A stretch of DNA of 50,787 bases, taken from the NCBI GenBank assembly GCA_947487165.1, contig CANKWX010000024.1:1-50787 (forward strand), given 5' to 3'. Positions 35,794 to 44,300 of this stretch are shown piece after piece. Origin of the DNA: Burkholderiales bacterium (lineage in GTDB: Bacteria; Pseudomonadota; Gammaproteobacteria; Burkholderiales; Burkholderiaceae_E). How positions within the stretch are numbered: position 1 is the stretch's first letter; each line of letters starts with the position of its first letter. Both the position numbers and the translations under genes were made by a program. The notes under the pieces were generated by a model, which saw nothing but the letters and a program-made list of their open reading frames with translations, was not told where the DNA came from and searched no databases.

Positions 35794-37327
35794 CTTTCCC
35801 TGTGGTGCGGACCGGTGCGGCCAGTCGCGCGAAATCGCACAGCAGCGATCGGGTCTTGCGGGGGTCGACGATCTCCTCGACCCAGAATTTCTCGGCAGTC
35901 CTGAAGGGCGAGCGCAAGGCATTCAGACGCCCCTCGATCTCTTTCATCTTGGCTGCCGGGTCAGCCGCGGCATCGATATCGGCGCGGTAGGCCGCCTCGA
36001 TGCCACCTTCGAGTGGCAGCGAGCCCCACGAGGCTGACGGCCACGCATAGCGCAGCGACAGCCGTCCGCCCGGCTGATGCGCCGCACCCGCTACGCCATA
36101 GGCATTGCGCATGATCATCGTGCACCAGGGCACGCTGGTCTGGTTCATGGCGGCCATGGCGCGTACGCCGTGGCGAATGGTCGCGGTCTTCTCGGCCTCC
36201 AGGCCGATCAGAAAGCCGGGGCAGTCCATGAGGTAGACCACCGGCAGGTGAAAGGTCTCGGCCAGGTCGGCAAAGCGCACCACCTTCTGGCAGGTCTCGG
36301 CGTTCCAGCTGCCGGCGTTGTGGTACGGGTCGCTTGCAAAGAGCACCACTGGATGGCCGTCAAAGCGTGCGAGGCCTGCCACAATCGAGCGTCCGAAATT
36401 GCGGCCCATCTCGAAAAACGACCCTTTGTCGACGACCGTCTCGATGATCGGTCGGACCTTGTAGATCTGCCTGCGATTGCGCGGAATCACGCTCAGCAGT
36501 GACTCGTCTGCGCGTTGCGGATCGTCGCTGCACGCAATGATCGGCGGAAGTGAATGAACCGACGAGGGCAGGTAGGACAGAAAGCGCCTGGCCTGCTCGA
36601 AGGCCTCGGCTTCGGTCTCGACCGCATTGTCGATCGCGCCGCTGCGGGTCTGGATGTCGGCACCACCCAGCTCCTGCTTGGTCAGCGGCTGACCGAGCCG
36701 GGCCACGACCGGCGGGCCGGCCACGAACATCGCCGAACTGGTGCTCATGATCGAGAAGTGGCTCGACGCCAGGCGCGCCGCGCCCAGACCGGCCACCGAT
36801 CCCAGGCCGATCCCGACCACCGGCACGTTGGCGAGGTTGGCGGTCATCATGTAAAAGCCCTGGGTGCCGCCCACGCCGCCAGGCAGATTGGCCGCACCCT
36901 TGGTTTCGATGGTTTTTACAGAGCCGCCGCCGCCCGATCCCTCGATGATCCGCACGATCGGCAGGCGAAACTCGGCGGCCATGTTCTCGGCCATCAGCGG
37001 TTTGGCGCTGATCGAGGCATCGGCCGACCCGCCGCGCACGGTGAAGTCGTCGCCGACCACCACCACAGAGCGCCCCTCAACCATGCCGCGGCCGAAGACG
37101 CAGTTGGCCGGTGTGACTGAGGTCAGCGCATTGTCGGCGTCGTATTCGCCGATGCCCGAGAGGGTGCCAACCTCCTGGAAGCTGCCGGCATCGAGCATGC
37201 CGTCGATCCGCTCGCGAACCGTCAGACGCCCGCCGTCATGCTGACGCTTGACCTTGTCCGCGCCGCCCATCTCGTGGGCAAAGGCCTTGCGGCGTGCGAG
37301 TTCGTCCAGTTCCGGCTGCCAGCTCAT
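35771..37327 (-). CDS. acyl-CoA carboxylase, carboxyltransferase (beta) subunit
   Basis: 518 residues with the two crotonase-like carboxyltransferase domains. The N-terminal half has G-R-L-T-V-R-E-R-I and the oxyanion segments around I-E-G-S-G-G-G-G; the C-terminal half has D-C-P-G-F-L-I-G and R-N-A-Y-G-V-A-G. Propionyl-, methylcrotonyl- and geranyl-CoA carboxylases share this subunit, and the acyl group cannot be told by eye. Biotin carboxylase and biotin carrier partners are absent from the window. GGGAG precedes the ATG. It lies 97 nt from the third crotonase gene on the same strand, and its end overlaps the thioesterase gene. Confidence 0.92.
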   Translation of the reverse strand: MSWQPELDELARRKAFAHEMGGADKVKRQHDGGRLTVRERIDGMLDAGSFQEVGTLSGIGEYDADNALTSVTPANCVFGRGMVEGRSVVVVGDDFTVRGGSADASISAKPLMAENMAAEFRLPIVRIIEGSGGGGSVKTIETKGAANLPGGVGGTQGFYMMTANLANVPVVGIGLGSVAGLGAARLASSHFSIMSTSSAMFVAGPPVVARLGQPLTKQELGGADIQTRSGAIDNAVETEAEAFEQARRFLSYLPSSVHSLPPIIACSDDPQRADESLLSVIPRNRRQIYKVRPIIETVVDKGSFFEMGRNFGRSIVAGLARFDGHPVVLFASDPYHNAGSWNAETCQKVVRFADLAETFHLPVVYLMDCPGFLIGLEAEKTATIRHGVRAMAAMNQTSVPWCTMIMRNAYGVAGAAHQPGGRLSLRYAWPSASWGSLPLEGGIEAAYRADIDAAADPAAKMKEIEGRLNALRSPFRTAEKFWVEEIVDPRKTRSLLCDFARLAAPVRTTGKVSLSMRP

Positions 37328-37424
37328 GCGATGTCTCCCTGTTTTTGCAATGTGTATGGTTCTGCGGTCGAGTCTGCCACAGGCACCGGCATGTCAGGGC
37401 CTGCGCCTGCCGCTGCTTGAAACG

Positions 37425-38162
37425 CTATTTACGCCGTGCCTGCATTCGCTCGGCCATGTCGTCCGGTCGACCATACGGTCGCTTGCGCTCGTGTACCAGC
37501 GCCTGCGATCGGGTCCGTTCGTCGCCATCGGCAATCAGCGCCTTGACGATCCGGTTGGTGCCGCGTGAGTTCGCAAGGATTTCGGCACCGAGCGCCTCGA
37601 TGGTCGCATCGAGTTGATCATCCGGCACGCAGCGATCAACCAGGCCGATGTCGAGCGCCTGGCGGGCCGACAGTCTGCGACTGGTGAACATGAGTTCTTT
37701 CGCTGTCGCGCGACCCACGCGCTCCGGCAGTCTGACCGACATGCCCCAGACCGGCACCAGGCCCCACTGTCCGTGGGTGTCGCCAAGGTGGGTCGATTCG
37801 GCTGCCACCAGCAGATCACAGGCGAGCGCCAGTTCGAGGCCACCTGTAAAGCAGTGCCCGTGCAGGCGACAGAGGGTGGGCTTGGGCAGCGACTCGAGGG
37901 CATCGATGGTCTCGGGTTCGAAATAGGGGCTCGGTGCGGGCTCGGCAGAGGCAATCGCCCCCAGGTCGTGACCCGCGCAAAAAGAGCGGCCCGCACCGGC
38001 CAGCACGACGCAGCCGACGCTGTCGTCATGAGCGATCGCGTCAAGGTGTGCCCGCAACTGAATAAAGACGCCCGGCGTGAGCGCATTGAGTTTGTCGGGG
38101 CGATTCAGGGTGAGGGTGGTGAGGCCCGCGCGATCGCTTCGGATCACAAGTAAGTCGGACAT
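37425..38162 (-). CDS. enoyl-CoA hydratase/isomerase family protein (third crotonase)
   Basis: 245 residues. Oxyanion-hole segments are G-R-S-F-C-A-G-H-D-L and H-G-H-C-F-T-G-G-L-E-L, then the substrate-side segment G-Q-W-G-L-V-P-V-W-G-M-S. It is not a close copy of the two tandem PaaG-like genes. AGGAG lies 8 nt before the ATG. Probably transcribed ahead of the carboxyltransferase gene. Hydratase or isomerase on a branched or unsaturated acyl-CoA is the likely reaction, the exact substrate unknown. Confidence 0.9.
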   Translation of the reverse strand: MSDLLVIRSDRAGLTTLTLNRPDKLNALTPGVFIQLRAHLDAIAHDDSVGCVVLAGAGRSFCAGHDLGAIASAEPAPSPYFEPETIDALESLPKPTLCRLHGHCFTGGLELALACDLLVAAESTHLGDTHGQWGLVPVWGMSVRLPERVGRATAKELMFTSRRLSARQALDIGLVDRCVPDDQLDATIEALGAEILANSRGTNRIVKALIADGDERTRSQALVHERKRPYGRPDDMAERMQARRK

Positions 38163-38439
38163 GGTCGAAGTCTCCTGTTGTTGGCGGGCGATCGGGCCGC
38201 TGCCCGAGCGAAAAAGCCCAAGCCGCAGGGTACGCGAAGACCTTAGCCGACGCCTTCGGCCATTGCGCGAAATGCTTTGGCGCGACTTGCGACGCTCGCC
38301 CCGGCGTTCACGCCGCCTTTCCGTCCGTTCGTCGCTTTGATCTTCCTCGTCCCGGCGTGGCCGATAGGCTTGTCAAGGGAGCAATTCCGGGCTCCTTCCG
38401 CAACAACATGAATCGGGGCTTTGGCCAGAGGCGAATCAG
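38163..38439. other. 277-bp region upstream of the pilin operon
   Basis: No gene is supported here. The right part must hold the promoter of the minor pilin genes. I see only weak short inverted repeats (for example GGAGC and GCTCC around 38380) and no convincing -35/-10 pair. One minus-strand frame is free of stops for about 65 codons but has no start codon at its beginning. Confidence 0.4.
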
Positions 38440-39096
38440 GTGAACACTAAGCGTATCGGTTGCCAAAAGCGTGCAGGGGCCGTCGGCTCGCGCGGCGACT
38501 CGAGTGGCTTCACGCTAGTCGAACTGCTCACTGTGGTGTCGATCGTCGCCATCCTCGCGGCCTCTTCAAGTGGCGCCTTTCAGCGCTTCATCGTCAGCGC
38601 ACGGATTTCGGAGGGCAGCTCGACGCTTCGCTCGGCACTTGAACTCGCACGCTCGGAGGCCGCAATGCGCGGGGTGCGCGTGGGTGTTTGCCGCAGCATC
38701 AACGCCAATGAGGACGGTGCCACCTGCAGTCAGGCAGCCGCGGGCAACGTCGGCGGCAACGACTGGTCGGCGGGATGGATCGTCTATGCCAAGACCCCAC
38801 CCAATGCTGGCGATGTTTTTGAAGCCGGGGACATTCTCATTCGGCGGCAAGCGTCGTTATCTAGTGCAGGCTTGAGTTCGCGCCTGATGATCTGGGCGCC
38901 TGGCGCCGGTGCGATCGTCTACAACTGGAACGGTATGCGAGTCGCCGGACCAGCCGGCAATTTTGCCTTTGACTTCGGCCCGGCAGTGGGTGCCTTGCCG
39001 GTTCCCATGACTTCTGATCTCGCACGCTGCATGGCCGTCAACATCGCCGGGCGCATCGATGTCACACAGCCGCAATCCGGGAGATGCCAGCCGTGA
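38440..39096 (+). CDS. fimT: FimT/GspH-type minor pseudopilin
   Basis: 218 residues. The prepilin peptidase site is S-S-G23 cut before F24-T-L-V-E28, placing Glu at position 5 of the mature protein, followed by a hydrophobic helix. A GspH-like beta domain follows with a Cys pair. The leader is long for a type IV prepilin (23 residues). The start is GTG at 38440 with AGAGG upstream; an ATG at 38408 is in another frame. First gene of the fimT-pilV-pilW-pilX-pilY1-pilE cluster. Minor pilins form the tip complex that starts pilus assembly. Confidence 0.92.
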   Translation: MNTKRIGCQKRAGAVGSRGDSSGFTLVELLTVVSIVAILAASSSGAFQRFIVSARISEGSSTLRSALELARSEAAMRGVRVGVCRSINANEDGATCSQAAAGNVGGNDWSAGWIVYAKTPPNAGDVFEAGDILIRRQASLSSAGLSSRLMIWAPGAGAIVYNWNGMRVAGPAGNFAFDFGPAVGALPVPMTSDLARCMAVNIAGRIDVTQPQSGRCQP

Positions 39097-39632
39097 ACAG
39101 TCTCGTGAAGCGACAGCTGGGCATCAGTCTGATTGAGGTTCTGATTTCGCTGATTATTGCGGCTTTCGGTCTGCTCGGTTTGGCCGGCATGCAGACTCGT
39201 TCGCTGTCGATGCAGATCGACAGCGAGGCCCGGCGTGTCGCAGCCGGTCTGATCGACCAGTTGCGTGAGCGGGTGGCGGCCAATCAGGAGGGTTATGCCC
39301 GCGCGTTGACGCAAGGCTACAGCCAGACCTTCAACCCGGGCGCGGCGGTGCAGGTTCCGGCCTGCGCCAACGCCGACGTCTGCAACGCCATCACCGAAGT
39401 GCCGCTGATTCAGGTCGGCACCTGGATGCGCGATGTCCAGCGGCAATTGCCGGGCGCGACGGCCGTCATTGGCCCGACCACCGCAGGCAGCGCCAATTCG
39501 ATGACAGTCACCATCGGATGGATCGAGCCGAATGCGACCGTGGTCGCCACGGACAACGCGTGCGCTCGGATCGAAGCGATCAGCGCTGACCCCAAGTATC
39601 GCTGCGTCACCGCCACCTTTTATCCGGGCTGA
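39093..39632 (+). CDS. pilV: type IV pilus minor pilin PilV
   Basis: 179 residues with leader K-R-Q-L-G10, cut before I-S-L-I-E, then the hydrophobic helix. I chose GTG at 39093: it overlaps the fimT stop as GTGA and has GGGAG 9 nt upstream, whereas the ATG at 39084 has that GGGAG directly against it. PilV joins PilW, PilX and FimT in the priming complex at the tip of the pilus. The mature part has several Cys residues likely to form disulphides. Confidence 0.9.
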   Translation: MNSLVKRQLGISLIEVLISLIIAAFGLLGLAGMQTRSLSMQIDSEARRVAAGLIDQLRERVAANQEGYARALTQGYSQTFNPGAAVQVPACANADVCNAITEVPLIQVGTWMRDVQRQLPGATAVIGPTTAGSANSMTVTIGWIEPNATVVATDNACARIEAISADPKYRCVTATFYPG

Positions 39633-39635
39633 ATC

Positions 39636-40655
39636 ATGCCGAGTCTTGCGTCATTCAACGGTGTGAGGTCAGCGGCTTTGCAGGGCGGTCGAACGCTGAT
39701 CGAACTGATGATCAGTCTTGCTATCGGCCTGGCCATCACGGCGGCGGTCTCGGGCGCTTATCTCTCGACGGCACGCACGTCGCGAGTCGCGGGCGAGATG
39801 GCCGGTATGTCCGATACCGGTCAGCTGGCGATGCTGATGATCGGCGATTCGATCCGTCAGGCCGGCTATGGCGAAATCGTCGGCTCCGATGTGACCTTTG
39901 GCGCTGCCAATATCGATGCCTATCGGTCGCAGACGCTTTTCGGCGACGGCGCTCATCTCGCCGGCTGCACCGGCGCACTGTTTGCCGATGACACCATCAG
40001 CACGCCGACCTGCGCAGCAGCCACCAATGTCAACTTCGATACGCTGATGGTTCGATTTCAGGGCGATACCGCGGTCGCGCCGGCGCAGGGTCGGATCGAT
40101 GACTGTCTGGGCGCGCAGGTGCCGAATGAACCCTTGCCTGCCGGCCATCTCGGGCATATGCGGGCTGCCCTTCCGCCGATGGTTCGGCCGATGGTCCAAA
40201 ACGTCTATTTCGGCACCAACAACGCCCTGTCCTGCCGCGGTAATGGTCGGGCGGCAGTCGGCGATGCCTTCGCAGCGGCCCAACAGCTAGTCGGCAACGT
40301 CGAGCAATTCAAGGTCTTTTACGGCTTTGACGATGTCCGCTTCGCCAACCCTAACTCCACCCTCGGTGCCTCGATTCGCAGCATTCGCGATGCCAGTTAT
40401 CTGAATGCCAGAGCCGGGTCCTGGGATCATGTGGTGACGGTGCATGTCTGCATGCTGATCCGATCCGATCCTGATGCGGGGCGCGGTATGAGCATGAGCG
40501 CCGACTACCAGTACACCAGTTGCCCGATGACTGCCGCCCAGGCCTCCGGCTCGATGCCGCTGAGCCAAGCCACGGACAGCGCTGTCAGGCGCACCTATAA
40601 CCAGGTCTTCACGGTGCGATCGCGCTCCACGGCCAATCCGATCCAGTCATTCTGA
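39636..40655 (+). CDS. pilW: type IV pilus minor pilin PilW
   Basis: 339 residues, the large member of the set. The cleavage site is L-Q-G-G18 before R-T-L-I-E, followed by the pilin helix (L-M-I-S-L-A-I-G). The rest is a long beta-rich globular part. It starts 3 nt after the pilV stop. In Pseudomonas, PilW, PilX and PilY1 together control tip assembly and surface sensing. Arg at mature position 1 instead of Phe is unusual but seen in some minor pilins. Confidence 0.9.
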   Translation: MPSLASFNGVRSAALQGGRTLIELMISLAIGLAITAAVSGAYLSTARTSRVAGEMAGMSDTGQLAMLMIGDSIRQAGYGEIVGSDVTFGAANIDAYRSQTLFGDGAHLAGCTGALFADDTISTPTCAAATNVNFDTLMVRFQGDTAVAPAQGRIDDCLGAQVPNEPLPAGHLGHMRAALPPMVRPMVQNVYFGTNNALSCRGNGRAAVGDAFAAAQQLVGNVEQFKVFYGFDDVRFANPNSTLGASIRSIRDASYLNARAGSWDHVVTVHVCMLIRSDPDAGRGMSMSADYQYTSCPMTAAQASGSMPLSQATDSAVRRTYNQVFTVRSRSTANPIQSF

Positions 40656-40665
40656 GCGACTTGCC

Positions 40666-41271
40666 ATGAAGCCCAATTCGATGTTGCCAGCCACGACAAG
40701 CCCCCATCGAGGATCTCATCCCGCAGGTGGTCGGCCGATGCAACAAAACCAGCGCGGCTTCGTCCTGATCGTGGTTCTGATGTTGCTGGTGTCGCTGTCT
40801 CTGATCGTGACCGCGCAGATCCGACATGCAACCGGCGGCCAGATGATCACGTCCAACTCCAGCCAGTACGCCCTGGCCGAAACTGCGGCGCAAACCGTGT
40901 TGCGCTATTGCGAATCGCAATTCATGGTCAGCCCGAATCTTCGGGTGACAACACCCGGGGTGAGGGGCACCGACACGGCCGCCTGGCGCAATCCGGCCAA
41001 ATGGCTCGCCTCCGAGACTGTACCGATCACCGGAGTCAATTTTCCTGGCGTGCAGACCTTCAGCTGTCTGATTGAGGACGCCACCTCCGAGCTGGTTCCT
41101 TCTTCACTGAGCAATGACGTCAATCCCGAGTCAGTGGCCGCCGCACCGCTGTGTGCCGCCGCGGGCGGCGTCAGCCCGACCATGTGCAAATACCGCGTCA
41201 CGGCCCGCGTCGTGCTCGCCCAGGGCCAGCGGCAGATGAATCTCCAAAGTGAAATCAGATTCGGTATCTGA
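40666..41271 (+). CDS. pilX: type IV pilus minor pilin PilX
   Basis: Up to 201 residues. The prepilin motif is Q-R-G cut before F-V-L-I-V-V-L, without Glu at mature position 5, as is normal for PilX and GspK-type tip pilins. Two starts are possible: ATG 40666, near the pilW stop, gives a 31-residue leader; ATG 40738, with AGGTGG upstream, gives a 7-residue leader and fits the family better. End and frame are certain. It is followed after 38 nt by pilY1. Confidence 0.88.
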   Translation: MKPNSMLPATTSPHRGSHPAGGRPMQQNQRGFVLIVVLMLLVSLSLIVTAQIRHATGGQMITSNSSQYALAETAAQTVLRYCESQFMVSPNLRVTTPGVRGTDTAAWRNPAKWLASETVPITGVNFPGVQTFSCLIEDATSELVPSSLSNDVNPESVAAAPLCAAAGGVSPTMCKYRVTARVVLAQGQRQMNLQSEIRFGI

Positions 41272-41309
41272 GTTTGAGTTTTGACAACAGCAACACTGGA
41301 AGCACTCAC

Positions 41310-44300
41310 ATGAACGCAACGCAGACAGGCTGGCTCGGCGCCATTCGGCAGACCTTCACCAAGGCGCTGGTGTATCTGCTGTGTTCTCTGACCGCGATGC
41401 CGGCCTGGTCGGCCAGCACTCTGTATCAGGTGCCGCCGTTTACCTCGACCGAGCCGCCGGCTAATGTCTTCATGATGCTCGACGACTCAGGCTCAATGGC
41501 GACCCATGACCTGCCGACTCCGGCGGGGATCACGATCAATAGAAGCACCGTTCCCACCAAGGTCACGATCCGGGGCGAGGGTGCGGATGCGACTGGCATC
41601 TTGGCAGAGCGCACCTGGACGATCGACCGCGACTTCGACTGGGAGCTGCGTGCGCCGGCCCTCAATCCGCTTTGGTACAACCCGGCCACTCGTTATATTC
41701 CCTGGAACAAGGACGGCACGATCATGGCGAATGCGTCGATTGGCGGCAGGGTTGCCACGACCAACTATGGCGCCTTCACCGCGCGTGCGAATGCCGCCGA
41801 GCTCACCGAGCGCGATCCGCGCCAGGTGCCTGACAGCACGACCTTCACCTCGGGCATGAGCTTCACCTCGTTGCGAGCGTCAGTCGGTTCTAACGACGGG
41901 GCTGGCCGAGGACTGCTGGGCACCAATTCGATTTCGCAGGAAGAAGCGAGCGGTCGCACTACGAGAGCCCAGGGCAGGCGAGTGCAAATGGGCACGATCG
42001 CCGATTTCCGCTACCACAAGGTTCCCTTCGATTTTGGACCGATCCTGCCAGGCGCGACCACCGCGCCGCGCAACGGCCATGCGCACCATGAATGGGCGAC
42101 CCATGACGACACGACCCGTCCGCTCGATCTTTTCAGCCGGCCTTTGCAGGTCACCACGACAACATGGGTCAGCGGCTGCTTCGCGAGTGAGGCAATCTGC
42201 CTGGCCGGCAATGCGCCGCAGGCTTCGATCCCCGTGACCACCTGGAAACGAACCAATTGCAACAATGTCGAGGAGACCTTCACCAGCGACCCCGGGCCGC
42301 TCACCTGCTACAGCCGCCCCGATTGCAACAACAATACGCAATACTTTTCGAGCAACCCAGGAACGCTGGTTTGCGGCTACAGATGGACCGATTGCTATGG
42401 CAATCAACAAACGCAGACCACTGACCCCGGCACGATCAGCTGCCCGATCCGCCGTCAGAACTGCGATAACTCCTGGAGCACCTACTCGACCAGCCCAGGC
42501 GCTCTCACCTGTTATCAGACGCGTGGCTGCGACGGCAGCGCCTATGGCGCCTGGAGCGCAACCGACCCCGGCACCCCTTCGGCCTGTTACAGCCGCAAAA
42601 ACTGTGCGAACACAACGCAGTATTTCTCGGGAACCGACCCGGGATCGCTTTCGTGCAATTGGTCCCAGACAGATTGTGCGGGTAACCCCAATACCTACGC
42701 GACCAAACCAAGCAACCTGACCTGCTACAGGCAAAAAGACTGCACCGGCACGGAACGGACCTACAGCACGCCACCCAGCCCGGAGACGCTGCTGTGCAAA
42801 TATTCACGAAACAACTGCGGCGCCACGAGAGCCACTGACTACTTTCCGCCGGCCCCTGATCCGGGGCCGCTCACCTGCTATAGCCGTACGAATTGCAATG
42901 GCTCAATTACCGGCCCGACGGCCACCGTGCTGGAGCCTCTCACATGCCCCACTGCGACTGAGGAAAACACAATCTATCAGCCGTGGATCTCGACCAATGC
43001 CTCATCCAAAACCGAGTATCCGACGACAACCGTGACACGAGAGGCCACCGGCGGCGGCACGAAAAACTCGTCGGTGTATGAGCGGCTGAATAGAAAGACG
43101 TTGAACGTCTTGAATGCATCGACGCCTACTGTGACGGCAATCACCAAAACCGCCACCGAGCTGAACAGAGCGTCGAGCTCGATCACCGGATCGGTCTGCC
43201 CGTCCGGTACCGGCCTGCGAGGCTGCACGATTCCAGCACCGGCTGGTGTGCCCGACCCCTTGGCACTGACTCCGGCGCGCTACTACTACTACACCGGCAG
43301 TGGCGACAAGGGTGTACCGGAGAGCTACAGGGTGGTGCAGATCGACCGCACGCGCCCCTCGGCTCACGTTTATCCGGTGATCGATGCGACAACCGGTGTG
43401 GCCGCCACTGCGGCCACCTCACAGCGCTCGGACTGCGCGGCGAAAACCTCGTGTACCTGGCTGGAAGAAGCACAAAACTACGCCAACTGGTACTTGTATT
43501 ACCGCAACCGCCTGTTCGCCGCTCAAGCGGTGTTGGCCGATTCGCTCTCGAGCATGACCTCGCCCGGTCAGCAAAAACTGCGTCTTGGCTTTGGCCGGAT
43601 CAATTACTACTCGGGTTCCTTCAACCCCTGGAAGACGGAGACGGGAACGCAGATCACTACAATGCCCGCGATCGATGGGGAGGTTAATCCGGGTGCGCTG
43701 GTGCGAGGGGTCAGACCCTTCATCGTGGGCACACCAGACCGCACAGACTTCTTCAACTGGCTCTTCAGTGTGTCCTGGCAAGCGTCGACTCCTAATCGTG
43801 AAGCCGTTGACTCGGTCGGGCGTTATTTCGCGCGCAAAGACAAAAAAGGGCCCTGGGGAGCAAAGCCTGGTACCGACGACCCCACCGACACCGCGCCACA
43901 ACTCGCCTGCCGGCGTAACAGCCTGTTTCTGACCACCGACGGCGAATGGTCCTATGCCGGAGCCAACCAGACCCCGATGAGTTCGTCTGGGCCTGGCGAG
44001 ATGACCGGCCCTGGCGGGCCTCACGATGCGGACGGCGTCACCGGGCCGACCATCATCGGCCACGGCCCCAACGACGGTGCCAGCTTCACCTATGATCCGC
44101 AGAAGTGGATGCAGTTCACCGGTGGCTCCTCTAGCCAGGTGAAGACCCTCACCGATGTGGCGGTCTATTACTGGAACCACGACCTGCGCCCGGATCTGGA
44201 CAATGTCATCTTGCCGGTGACCGAAGGATCTCGCCCCAACCCGGCATTCTGGCAGTCGATGAGCACCTACATCATCGGCTATGGCCTGTCGGCATCGATG

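Noticed and set aside
38278-38290. Sigma-54-like sequence TGGCGCGACTTGC upstream of the pilin genes
   Set aside because: The GG and GC elements are only 8 nt apart instead of 10, so sigma-54 would not recognise it.
38230-38449. A minus-strand frame without stops, reading like a basic Ala/Gly/Lys-rich peptide
   Set aside because: No ATG, GTG or TTG near its beginning and no ribosome-binding site; too short to judge by composition.
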